From assembly GCF_000970205.1 (NCBI RefSeq), contig NZ_CP009512.1:3658001-3722000 (forward strand): a stretch of DNA of 64,000 nucleotides, written 5' to 3'. The translations under genes were made by a program, and so were the position numbers. Numbering within the stretch: position 1 is the first letter of the stretch; the number at the start of each line of letters is the position of its first letter. A model generated the notes under the pieces. That model made no database searches and had not been told where the DNA came from. It was given only the letters and a program-made list of their open reading frames with translations. This DNA is from Methanosarcina mazei S-6. Lineage in GTDB: Archaea; Halobacteriota; Methanosarcinia; Methanosarcinales; Methanosarcinaceae. Shown piece after piece: positions 29,738 through 38,705 of the stretch.

Positions 29738-30379
29738 TTAAGCCAGAAGCTCTTTTGCCTTTGTGACGGCTTCACTTGCGTTTTCTGCATAACAGTCTGC
29801 CCCGATCTTGTCAGCCCATGCCTGGGTTGCGGGTGCACCGCCGATCATGACCTTTACTTTGTCTCTCAGCCCTTCTTCTTTGAGAAGTTCTATAACATCT
29901 CTCTGTCCGGGGAGGGTTGTGGTCATAAGAGCAGAAAGTCCAATCATGTCAGCATTGACTTCTTTTGCTTTCTCGATAAAGTTCCTGATCGGGACATCAC
30001 GACCGATGTCATGCACTTCAAAACCGGCTGACTGGAGCATTGTGGACACAATAGATTTACCGATGTCATGGACATCGCCTTCTACGGTTCCGTTGACAAT
30101 AACACCCATTTTTGAGCTCGCAGAGCCTTCAGGCATAAGATCTTTAAGGGCGTTTACTCCTGCAGTCATCGCGTCGGCAGCCATCATTACGTGGGGTAAG
30201 AAAAGTTTGCCTCTTTCAAAGCGGACCCCAACTTCATTCATGCCTGCTGCAAGTCCGTTTTCAATTATTTCGGAAGGGTCTAATTCTCCTTTTGCCTTTT
30301 CAACGGCAGCGAGTACCGCATCCTTCTTACAGGTGATTACTGCATCTGCAAGTTCCTGAAGCAGTTCTTCTTTGCTAAT
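29738..30379 (-). CDS. mtbC: Dimethylamine corrinoid protein MtbC, apparent ATT start
   Basis: The protein has 213 residues: helical cap, then B12 domain with [15 protein letters not shown] and [11 protein letters not shown]. It carries the methyl group taken from dimethylamine by MtbB. Homology runs through [13 protein letters not shown], but no in-frame ATG, GTG or TTG lies upstream of the truncated MNEVG start (30241), and a TAG closes the frame just above. ATT at 30377-30379 lies 6 nt after GGAGGA (30386-30391) and gives the natural N-terminus. First gene of the methylamine cluster proper. Confidence 0.93.
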   Translation of the reverse strand: MSKEELLQELADAVITCKKDAVLAAVEKAKGELDPSEIIENGLAAGMNEVGVRFERGKLFLPHVMMAADAMTAGVNALKDLMPEGSASSKMGVIVNGTVEGDVHDIGKSIVSTMLQSAGFEVHDIGRDVPIRNFIEKAKEVNADMIGLSALMTTTLPGQRDVIELLKEEGLRDKVKVMIGGAPATQAWADKIGADCYAENASEAVTKAKELLA

Positions 30380-31328
30380 ATTGCATCCTCCATTCTAATT
30401 TTTAAACATTGGAGACTTCTACCAACTATCACGAATAATCATGATGATTGGGATGCTAGCTCACGCTCTTCGAGTCATGAGATGCACGAAAAGTAACTTA
30501 TGATGTCAGGGTGGGAAGCCAGGATCACCACAAGCAAAACTGCAAAATCATGAATTCTTCATGATTGCTTACTGGGGTTCATGAGAATTTAGCAGAGGGA
30601 ACATTTTGGTGCCATTTTAAATCCCGTCTGTTAACTCATCTTCACAGATGTCTCCAGATTAAACTGCGCTTTACTGGTATAAATATTTTGTTAAAAAAGA
30701 CGACAGAAAACAGAGGGTTCTATAAATAGTTTTTGGTTTAAATATTTTGAATAGAGTAAATGGAGAAGAAAAGAAGAGGGTAAACGAAAAAATATAAATA
30801 CTAAATACTAAAGATGTCCTTTTACAGGCACATGGTGAGAGAAAAAATAACCACATCATTTCAAGAGATTAAAGAGACTGAAATAGATATAATTTTTGGC
30901 ACATAATAGGCAAGAGAATAAATTAAGTCGCATGAAGCTGTTTATTATTCAAACTTCAAACCGGGGATTATATTGAGGATCAATAATTAATTTTTATGGG
31001 CACAATTTTTTATACATTCCTGAGCCTGAACAAATTCCGGATAAAAAACAGGAAAAAAACGAAAATATTATATATGAGATTTTTTACCGGGAAAGACATT
31101 AAGCAGGATCTCTACAGGGGAAAGAAAAAAAGCAATCTAAAAAACAGGAAATCAAGGAAAGCAAACAACATTAAAATTATATTAAAGAAAATCCAGTAAA
31201 TAGTTAATAGAATACGATAAATAGAATACGATAATTTGAAATTCGTGGAGCGGAATGCAAAAAACAAAAGAAAGGTAAAAAAGGATAAAGATTTCATGTA
31301 AGGGCAAAAAGAGGTTAGGACCCCATAT
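30380..31328 (-). promoter_or_regulatory. Long leader and promoter region of the methylamine operon
   Basis: About 950 bases without a supported gene. Five TCATGA palindromes (30439, 30475, 30548, 30559, 30579) fall within 146 bp, two of them inside a perfect 9-bp inverted repeat AATCATGAA/TTCATGATT (30546-30566). Minus-strand TATA-like boxes lie at about 30677-30688 and 30790-30800, so the mRNA leader would be roughly 270-400 nt. Frames such as 30996-31199 are lysine-rich low complexity and are not called. Confidence 0.5.
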
Positions 31329-32477
31329 TTATGAAAGGTCCGGTTCTTTGTATCCCGGAACACATAAATTGTAAGCCCTGTTTACAAGCTCTATCATTCT
31401 CCGGTCTTCTCTTTCTATTTTTATTCCGCAAGCAAGGGCAAGATACTCAGCAAGATCAAAGATCTTTATTTTCTCATTTTTTCCGGCTTCGGCAAGGTTC
31501 TGCATACAGCCGCCGCAGTTTGTTATAATCGCGTCGCAGCCCAGTTTTTCAGCAGCCCGGAACCTGTCAGAAGCTACGGAAATAGATTCTGAAGGATAAT
31601 TTACCCTTACTCCTCCCCCGAAGCCACAGCAAGCCGAACCTTCCGGAGTTTTATTTGCCAGCCCTGTCCCCGGAATCTTTTCAAGCACATCCCTTGCTTC
31701 CGTGTAGACTCCCATCCCTCTTGTCAGGTGGCATGGGTCATGGTAAAAAACCCGGAATTTAAGAGCGTTTTCCGGAGTAAGCCTGCCTTCTTTTAAAAGC
31801 CGGTCAAGGTACTGAGAGACCTGCAGAACTTCAAAGTCCAGTTTTCCAAACATGCGTGGATAAATATCTTTAAAAGCTTTGAAACACCCGGGGCAGGCAG
31901 TGATAAGGACTTTTGCCCCTCTTTTCCTGATTTCGTCAATATTTTTCTGCCCATGCTTGCAGATAGGGCCCTGGTCTCCTGCACCTGCGGATACAGCCCC
32001 GCAGCAGTATTCAAGACCGCTCAGGACAGTATAATCAACCCCGGCTTTTTCCAGAAGAGCCACAGAAGCCTGAGCCATTACTTTGTTGATATAGGTGCCA
32101 GCGCAGCCCGGAAAATATACCACCGATCCGGGCCTGTCTATATACTCCGGGATCTCATCCATTTCAGAAATTTTTTTGAATAGGTTATTCTCAGACTCGG
32201 GATCCACCATGGTCTGCCTCTCAGAAAGGCCGTTTTCATTTATCCATTTCTGTCGGGAAGGAGATATCAGAGGCTTGATCCCGAGGTTTTCAGGGCAGGC
32301 AGAAATGCAGAGCCCGCATGTAAGGCAGCGCAGCAGGGACTCGGAATCGATATTTGATGATCCATCAAGATACCCGTAAAGCCGGTCAAGCACACCAAGG
32401 TCTTCATACCGGGAGCAGACCTCGAGACACTGCCCGCATCTCGTACATTTTTCCCTGTGTTCTTCTACTATATTCAT
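31329..32477 (-). CDS. HdrD-like iron-sulfur protein
   Basis: The protein has 382 residues. Two ferredoxin-type 4Fe-4S motifs (CTRCGQCLEVC, CLTCGLCISACP) are followed by two CCG domains (CCGAVSAGAGD with ACPGC; CCGFGGGVRVNYP with NCGGC), as in heterodisulfide reductase subunit D and related oxidoreductases. It is shorter than HdrD and probably a paralogue linked to methylotrophic growth by its position upstream of mtbC. The electron partner is unknown. GGAGT precedes ATG 32477. Confidence 0.88.
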   Translation of the reverse strand: MNIVEEHREKCTRCGQCLEVCSRYEDLGVLDRLYGYLDGSSNIDSESLLRCLTCGLCISACPENLGIKPLISPSRQKWINENGLSERQTMVDPESENNLFKKISEMDEIPEYIDRPGSVVYFPGCAGTYINKVMAQASVALLEKAGVDYTVLSGLEYCCGAVSAGAGDQGPICKHGQKNIDEIRKRGAKVLITACPGCFKAFKDIYPRMFGKLDFEVLQVSQYLDRLLKEGRLTPENALKFRVFYHDPCHLTRGMGVYTEARDVLEKIPGTGLANKTPEGSACCGFGGGVRVNYPSESISVASDRFRAAEKLGCDAIITNCGGCMQNLAEAGKNEKIKIFDLAEYLALACGIKIEREDRRMIELVNRAYNLCVPGYKEPDLS

Positions 32478-32709
32478 ATTTTAACTCCATATCATTTTAA
32501 ACTCATGCGACTTTATTCTCATATCGATCCTTAAAACCTCTTTCTGAAGAATTCTACCCCTGCAGGTCATTGAACCGGAAAAGCCTCCTTTAAAAAGTAT
32601 GGGGGGCTCTCTATGAAAGCTGGAAACCTGAAATCGGAGATCTTTCAAAAGAAGATAAGACTATATCCATAGATGCAGTATCAATATCCAGATAAAGGAA
32701 GGGATTGAA

Positions 32710-33327
32710 ATATTTGATGATTTAAAAAACAGTGCGAGAAAACTGGTAATTCCATTAGCCCGTTCAATACCTCTCTCCCCGAACACCCTTACCCTGCTCG
32801 GCTTTGCGGTAAGTGTGGCTGCCGGAGCTGCATTTGTCCTTGGCAAACCCTTTGAGGGTGGTCTCCTTATCCTCCTCAGCGGAGTTTTCGATGTCCTTGA
32901 CGGAGGAGTCGCAAGAGCAAAAGGAAGGATCACCCCTTTCGGAGGCGTGCTTGACTCGGTATGCGACCGTTACTCAGACGGGCTCATGTTTCTCGGGATA
33001 ATGGCAGGAGCAATAAACGGGAAGCTTACGGTTCTCCCTATCATGGGGATTGAAGGCTGGCTCTGGTCAGGCTATGCCCTTATCGGTTCTTTTCTCGTAA
33101 GCTACACACGCGCCCGCGCAGAGTCCGCAGGCTGCAGGAAGTTATCTGTAGGAATTGCCGAACGCACGGAAAGGATGCTTATCCTGGCTTTCGGAGCCCT
33201 TACAGGATTCCTCGGCTGGGCGCTTGTCCTGATAGCGGTATTTTCACATATCACCATGATCCAGAGGGTCCTGAGAGCAAAAAGCATACTGAACAATCCG
33301 TCTGAGCCCGGCATCCAGAAACCGTAA
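32710..33327 (+). CDS. CDP-alcohol phosphatidyltransferase, likely archaetidylinositol phosphate synthase
   Basis: The protein has 205 residues if translation starts at ATA 32710. The catalytic motif DVLDGGVARAKGRITPFGGVLDS continues with DRYSD (DGxxARx8GxxxDxxxD). Six hydrophobic helices are expected, and LSPNTLTLLGF is the conserved N-terminal segment. It condenses CDP-archaeol with an alcohol in ether-lipid synthesis. The only standard start codon in frame (GTG 32815) would remove LSPNTLTLL. GGAAGG lies 7 nt before ATA 32710, and no other start codon is available, so the start is unusual. Confidence 0.85.
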   Translation: MFDDLKNSARKLVIPLARSIPLSPNTLTLLGFAVSVAAGAAFVLGKPFEGGLLILLSGVFDVLDGGVARAKGRITPFGGVLDSVCDRYSDGLMFLGIMAGAINGKLTVLPIMGIEGWLWSGYALIGSFLVSYTRARAESAGCRKLSVGIAERTERMLILAFGALTGFLGWALVLIAVFSHITMIQRVLRAKSILNNPSEPGIQKP

Positions 33328-33505
33328 CCGGAAATCCCGTAAAAGCCGTACGAAAAAGAAACAGGGACTGCAATCGAAAAAGAATAAAGAAAAGATGCTG
33401 GCTATTCTCTACCGATACGCATTTATACTACATGTTTAATTACAATAGTTGGTTGATGGCGAGCAAGGAAAACCCTTTGCCATCGAAGAAATAGATCTGC
33501 TCTGC

Positions 33506-33583
33506 GGGGCCGTAGGGTAGCTTGGTCCATCCTGCAAGACTGGGGGTCTTGCGACTTGAGTTCGAATCTCAACGGCCCCACCA
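33506..33583 (+). tRNA. tRNA-Pro (GGG)
   Basis: The acceptor stem GGGGCCG/CGGCCCC, the anticodon arm CAAGA-CTGGGGG-TCTTG with anticodon GGG, and the T arm with TTCGAAT are all visible. Discriminator A (33580) is followed by an encoded CCA (33581-33583). A T-rich stretch just downstream (33602-33608) can terminate it. The TATA-like ATTTATACTAC lies near 33421. Confidence 0.93.
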
Positions 33584-33904
33584 GAATCACATTTTGATCA
33601 GGCTTTTTTATATGACCCGGTGCTTTCATGATCAGTGTTTTTACATGATTTCAGTGATTTTATATTCAGCGTTTTTACAATTGCCTTTTTTATGAAGAAA
33701 TTCTGTTTTTCAGCTTATTTAATCGTTTTAGATTTTTTAAGGCTTCAATCACCTTTTTTTCCAAAAAAGGAAAGAAAAAAATGAAAAATCCAGGTTCAGA
33801 ACTCTCAGATTCCTCTACGTTTGACACCTACATATTTTCATTTCATGATAAAAATCCCTCTTAATATACAGAGGCACCACAACCTGAGAAAAGATAGCAA
33901 ACCA

Positions 33905-33931
33905 TTTTTATAATGTAAACGCTGTTTACAT
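33905..33931 (+). promoter_or_regulatory. Promoter with palindromic candidate operator
   Basis: A TATA-like TTTTTATAAT (33905-33914) runs directly into a perfect 8-bp inverted repeat ATGTAAAC-GCT-GTTTACAT (33913-33931), just upstream of the acyltransferase ATG at 33943. The dyad would cover the transcription start, a typical repressor position; as RNA it would form a hairpin at the very 5' end. Confidence 0.5.
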
Positions 33932-33942
33932 GTCGGGTTAGT

Positions 33943-35115
33943 ATGAGACTTCACTGGATTGATGCATTGAAAGGAATCGGGATTATGCTTGTGGTGTTTG
34001 CGCATCACAGTTTGCCGATAGCGCTTGATACCTATATATTTTCATTTCACATGCCGCTTTTCTTTTTCATTTCCGGGTTTCTGTTTAATTTCGGAAAATA
34101 TGCTGAATCGGCTGGAAATTTTGTCAAATGGAGGTTCAGATCTCTTATTGTGCCTTACTTTTCTTTTGCTGTACTGACCTGTCTGTTTTACTTTTTGCTG
34201 GATACTGCATTCCAGCCAGGAGTCACAAACATTGAGTTTTTCCGGAACAGCGCTCTTTATGGGATCTATTCCATCGTATATGCACTGGGTCCCCTTGTGT
34301 CCTATAATCCGCCTCTCTGGTTTCTGACCTGCCTTTTCGTGACAGAGATCCTCTTTTACGGGCTTGCAAAAAACTATTACGGAAAGCCGGGAAAGATTGT
34401 ATTCTGGCTTACTGCCGCCGGGGTGCTGGGGTATCTTTATTCAGTTCACGTGCCTTTCAGGCTTCCCTGGAATGCTGATGTTGCCCTCTCTGCAGTTGTA
34501 TTTTACGGAGCCGGAAATCTATTCAGAAAATATACCGGACCTGAAAAACTTGCAGAACCGGCAACAGAGCCAAAATCAGGTAAGGAAATGGACTCAGGTT
34601 CAGCCAGAGAGTTGGATTTGAAAATAAGGAACAGCTTCATCAGGGTGGAGAAATTTTTACCTGGGATCTTTATCTTTTTGAATCTGCTTTATTTAGCTTA
34701 CCTGCTGGAGTTCCCCACCTCAGACAAGGTAAATATGAATGTACTGAAATACGGGAACTTTTATTCTTATTACCTGCTTGCTTTCTCAGGTATCTTTGCC
34801 TTTGTTTATCTTTTCAAAAAAATTAATAGTTCCGGATTACTGGAATATTACGGGAGAAACAGCCTGATCGTACTCGCCCTTCACTTCCCTGTAAAGGATA
34901 TCCTGACTAAACTGGCAATTCTCGGTTTCGGAGTCGAGCTTGAGTATTTCTATTACAATACCGCCTTTGCTCTAAGTCTGACAGTACTGAACCTTATCTT
35001 CCTGATACCTGTTATTTTCCTTATCAATAATTATTTCCCTTTCCTGATCGGGAGAAAGAAGGTTTCTGCGCTACCTGGGAAATTAAAGATTTGCTTCAGG
35101 GAGCCTGCAAATTAA
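33943..35115 (+). CDS. Acyltransferase 3-family membrane protein
   Basis: The protein has 390 residues with about ten membrane helices. RLHWIDALKGIGIMLVVFAHHS and FSFHMPLFFFISGFLF carry the family's catalytic His and its conserved start. Such proteins acetylate or acylate surface glycans or lipids from the cytoplasmic side. A hydrophilic Glu/Lys/Ser insertion lies near residues 205-225. It stands alone behind a TATA box and palindrome. Confidence 0.88.
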   Translation: MRLHWIDALKGIGIMLVVFAHHSLPIALDTYIFSFHMPLFFFISGFLFNFGKYAESAGNFVKWRFRSLIVPYFSFAVLTCLFYFLLDTAFQPGVTNIEFFRNSALYGIYSIVYALGPLVSYNPPLWFLTCLFVTEILFYGLAKNYYGKPGKIVFWLTAAGVLGYLYSVHVPFRLPWNADVALSAVVFYGAGNLFRKYTGPEKLAEPATEPKSGKEMDSGSARELDLKIRNSFIRVEKFLPGIFIFLNLLYLAYLLEFPTSDKVNMNVLKYGNFYSYYLLAFSGIFAFVYLFKKINSSGLLEYYGRNSLIVLALHFPVKDILTKLAILGFGVELEYFYYNTAFALSLTVLNLIFLIPVIFLINNYFPFLIGRKKVSALPGKLKICFREPAN

Positions 35116-35269
35116 AAAAGTTACGTTTTTAAGCAGTCTGGAAGAGAAGACTAAAAAATATGATTGAATGGATTGAATAGTTGAGAATATGTTAGCTGAA
35201 GCCAGGACAGGGTTTCCTTAAAGATTTTAAAGGATTAGAGCAATATATAAGAGAAAATATATATTAAAG

Positions 35270-35470
35270 TCAATTTTCCTCTTTCTCTCTTTCCCTTTTA
35301 TACTTCTCTTTGATCTTCTCAATCATTTCCTCATTAGCCTCAATAACAAAAGCTCCAACATATCCACACTCCTTGCAGTGGTAGACCGCACCTGCATACC
35401 CTCCAACCTCATAGTATATATCCGAACTCCCACAGACAGGACAGACCTCAACTAACTTTTCGTGGTCCAG
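35270..35470 (-). CDS. Small zinc-ribbon protein, CTG start
   Basis: The protein has 66 residues. VEVCPVCGSSDIYYEVGGY and YHCKECGYVGAFVIE form a four-cysteine zinc ribbon, followed by a charged helical tail (EKIKEKYKREREKEEN). No ATG, GTG or TTG start exists in the frame, but CTG 35470 lies 8 nt after GGAGG (about 35479-35483), giving the short N-terminus DHEKLVEVC. It is missed by standard ORF finders. Function is unknown; zinc-ribbon proteins of this size often bind nucleic acid or basal machinery. Confidence 0.7.
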   Translation of the reverse strand: MDHEKLVEVCPVCGSSDIYYEVGGYAGAVYHCKECGYVGAFVIEANEEMIEKIKEKYKREREKEEN

Positions 35471-35873
35471 GGCAATTTCCTCCTTTGATAAGGCTTACAA
35501 TACCGAATTGTTAAATTATATATAAGAAGCATGATTCAAGATAAAGGCATAGTATTTCTAACTGATATTAAAACAGATACCCATTTAATATTCAAACTAA
35601 TATTCAAACTAATATTCAAACTGAAACTCAACTTATATCATCAAATTCTATTCAAACTTACATGCGGAAAAACCAGGTCGGTTGGTATGGATAGATATCT
35701 GCCCATTCACTCCCGTTCACTCCCGTTCCAGATACGTAAATGCTTTCCAGATTCAAATGCTGAAATTCAGCATTTGTTATTAAAGGCATATTATTCAAAG
35801 CCTGTTATTCAAGATTTGAATTCAAAGCCTGTTATTCAAGAGTTATAGATTCAAGGTTTACAGTGAGTAAAAA
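35471..35873. other. Intergenic with short direct repeats upstream of mutS
   Basis: AATATTCAAACT occurs three times in tandem (about 35588-35623), and ATTCAAAGCCTGTTATTCAAGA twice (about 35788-35842). A TATA-like TATATATAAG (35517-35526) could serve mutS, giving a 300-nt leader, or the leftward zinc-ribbon gene on the other strand. Confidence 0.5.
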
Positions 35874-38576
35874 ATGACTGAAATGATGACCCCTGCAATG
35901 CGCCAGTACTATGAAGCCAAGCAGGCATACCCTGACACCCTTATCTTCTTCCGGATGGGAGACTTTTACGAATCCTTTGGAGAAGACGCAAAAACCATTG
36001 CAAAAGAGCTCGAAATCACGTTAACAGCCAGGGGCAAGGACAGGTCAGGGGAGAGGATGCCTCTTGCAGGCATTCCTTACCATGCCATTGATACATACCT
36101 TCCAAGGCTGATAAACAAAGGATACAAGGTAGCCATCTGTGAACAGCTCGAAGACCCGAAGCAGGCAAAAGGAGTTGTAAAGAGAGGCGTTGTCAGGGTG
36201 GTAACCCCGGGGACAGCAATAGACTCATCCATGTTCCCGGATGCGTCAAATAACTACCTTATGGCAGTTGCAGGGAAAGAAGTCGGAAAGTCCGGAAAAA
36301 GCGGAGAAAAGGAAATGGAATTCGGGCTCTCATTCCTCGACATTTCAACAGGGGAGTTCCTTACAACCCAGTTTATGGATTCCGGAAGCTTTGATAAATT
36401 ACTCAGCGAACTTGCCCGAATGAAGCCTGCGGAATGCATCCTGCCCCCGACCCTGTACGGGAATTCGGTACTTGTTAACAGGTTAAGGGAACAGACAATA
36501 GTCCAGGAATTTGCCCCGGAAATCTCTGGGATAGAAGAAGCCGGGGAAAAACTGAAAATTCATTTCAGGGTTTCAACCCTCGAGGGCATGGGCTGTGAAA
36601 AACTGGAATTCGGAGTCTATTCCGCATGGTCTGCCCTTGAATATGCAAAAACGACCCAGATGAGAGACCTTGCTCATATCAATACCCTCAGGACCTATTC
36701 AAACACCGAATTCATGGTCCTCGACTCTGTCACCCTCCGCAACCTCGAAATCGTGAAAAACGTGCGGGATGAAGGGGACCATAACTCCCTTTACAGGACT
36801 TTGAGCTTTACAAAGACGCCAATGGGGAGCAGAATTCTGAAAAAATGGCTCTTAAAGCCGCTCCTTTCCGTAGAACAGATAAACCACAGGCTGGACGCAG
36901 TAGAAGAGCTGGCAGGAAACCCTCTGCTCCGCTATGATATTCGGGACTGGCTTTCGGAGGTAAGGGATATTGAACGCCTCGTAGGCAGAATAGTGTACGG
37001 AAACGCCAATGCAAGGGACCTCGTAGCCCTGAAAAAGTCCCTTGATGCCGTACCCTCTATCCGGGACTGCCTTCTGGAAAAAGCCGGAGCAGAGATGTTA
37101 AAAGGGATTGCTGAAGGTCTCGCATCATTTTCAGAAATTGAAGAACTGGCCAAAATGATTGGAAATGCAATTGTTGAAGAGCCTCCCGTAAGCGTCCGCG
37201 AAGGCGGGATGATAAAATCCGGGTTCAGCGAGGAACTTGACGAGCTAAGAGACATTTCAAGTAACAGCAAGCAGTGGATTGCAGCCTTCCAGCAGAAAGA
37301 AAAGGACAGGACAGGGATCAAGTCCCTGAAAATCGGATACAATAAGGTCTTCGGGTATTATATCGAGGTTACCAATGCAAACAGCAGCCAGGTACCTGAT
37401 GACTATATAAGAAAGCAGACAATGGCAAATGCCGAGCGTTTCTTTACGCCTGAGCTTAAAGAAAAAGAAAGCCTGATCCTGACAGCAAACGATAAAGCCG
37501 TGGCTCTTGAGTACGAAATTTTCACAGAAATCACAGAGACCCTTTCAGCCCATTCAAAGGAGCTTCAGGAAACAGCAGAAAGGATAGGCGTACTTGATGT
37601 CCTTGCAGACCTTGCCGAAGTTGCGGAAAATAATAATTATACACGCCCTCAGCTCACAGAAGACTGCAAGATTCTTATCCGGGACGGCAGGCATCCAGTA
37701 GTCGAAAGTACGGTATCCGGAGGTTTTGTCCCGAATGATACGGAAATGGACTGCAAGGAGAACCAGTTTTTGCTGGTTACAGGCCCCAATATGGCAGGGA
37801 AATCAACCTATATGCGCCAGACAGCCCTTATTGCAATTATGGCTCAGGCAGGCTCTTTTGTCCCGGCTTCCTATGCTTCCATAGGTGTCATCGACCAGGT
37901 TTTTACAAGGATAGGGGCTTTTGACGACCTTGCAAGCGGACAGAGCACTTTTATGGTTGAGATGGTGGAACTGGCAAATATCCTGAACAATGCAAGCCCG
38001 AAAAGCCTTGTGCTGCTTGACGAAATAGGCAGGGGAACGAGCACCTATGACGGGTACAGCATTGCAAAAGCGGTTGTTGAGTTCCTGCACAACAGGGGAA
38101 AGGTAGGCATAAGGGCTCTTTTTGCGACCCATTACCATCAGCTCACATCACTTGAAGAGAAATTAAAAAGGGTAAAAAATTATCATATTGCAGTAAAAGA
38201 AGAAGGACACGAGCTGGTTTTTCTGAGGAAAATCGTGCCGGGGGCAACCGACAGGAGTTACGGGATACATGTTGCAAGGCTTGCCGGAGTCCCGGAAAGG
38301 GTAATCGAAAGGGCAAATGAGATCCTCAGGGAACTCGAAAGGGAAAGCGTACTCGAAGAATCCGAAGACTGTGAAAACGGGAAAAAAAGAAAAGGCAAAG
38401 CGACCACCCGTTATACTCAGATGCTCCTTTTTGACCCCGGGAGCAGAAGCGGGAATTCGGAAGTAAAAAGAGGATTAAGCCCTGTAGAAGCAGCCCTGAA
38501 AAAGATGAATGTGGATGAAATGACCCCGATAGAAGCCATGAATAAACTTCATGAGCTGAAAAAGCTGCTTGGTTGA
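35874..38576 (+). CDS. mutS: DNA mismatch repair protein MutS
   Basis: The protein has 900 residues, full length. The mismatch-probing Phe-x-Glu is FYE at residues 31-33 (GDFYESFGED). The ABC ATPase has Walker A GPNMAGKST (about 637-645), LASGQSTFMVEM, and Walker B LVLLDEIGRGTSTYDG, ending with THYHQL. It recognises mispaired DNA and recruits MutL, encoded next. Bacterial-type MutS/MutL is known in Methanosarcina and is usually taken as acquired from bacteria. Confidence 0.97.
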   Translation: MTEMMTPAMRQYYEAKQAYPDTLIFFRMGDFYESFGEDAKTIAKELEITLTARGKDRSGERMPLAGIPYHAIDTYLPRLINKGYKVAICEQLEDPKQAKGVVKRGVVRVVTPGTAIDSSMFPDASNNYLMAVAGKEVGKSGKSGEKEMEFGLSFLDISTGEFLTTQFMDSGSFDKLLSELARMKPAECILPPTLYGNSVLVNRLREQTIVQEFAPEISGIEEAGEKLKIHFRVSTLEGMGCEKLEFGVYSAWSALEYAKTTQMRDLAHINTLRTYSNTEFMVLDSVTLRNLEIVKNVRDEGDHNSLYRTLSFTKTPMGSRILKKWLLKPLLSVEQINHRLDAVEELAGNPLLRYDIRDWLSEVRDIERLVGRIVYGNANARDLVALKKSLDAVPSIRDCLLEKAGAEMLKGIAEGLASFSEIEELAKMIGNAIVEEPPVSVREGGMIKSGFSEELDELRDISSNSKQWIAAFQQKEKDRTGIKSLKIGYNKVFGYYIEVTNANSSQVPDDYIRKQTMANAERFFTPELKEKESLILTANDKAVALEYEIFTEITETLSAHSKELQETAERIGVLDVLADLAEVAENNNYTRPQLTEDCKILIRDGRHPVVESTVSGGFVPNDTEMDCKENQFLLVTGPNMAGKSTYMRQTALIAIMAQAGSFVPASYASIGVIDQVFTRIGAFDDLASGQSTFMVEMVELANILNNASPKSLVLLDEIGRGTSTYDGYSIAKAVVEFLHNRGKVGIRALFATHYHQLTSLEEKLKRVKNYHIAVKEEGHELVFLRKIVPGATDRSYGIHVARLAGVPERVIERANEILRELERESVLEESEDCENGKKRKGKATTRYTQMLLFDPGSRSGNSEVKRGLSPVEAALKKMNVDEMTPIEAMNKLHELKKLLG

Positions 38577-38705
38577 AAGAAATAGATAGAGAAAAACGGT
38601 TGAAATAAAAGAAATAGATAGAAAAAACCGGTTGAAATAAGAGAAATAGGTATAAAAAATTAGGATGAAATAAAAAATTAGATAGAATAAAATTTGGAAG
38701 GACAG

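Noticed and set aside
30996-31363. Lysine-rich or Phe-rich frames in the mtbC upstream region
   Set aside because: AT-driven low-complexity frames on both strands without start signals.
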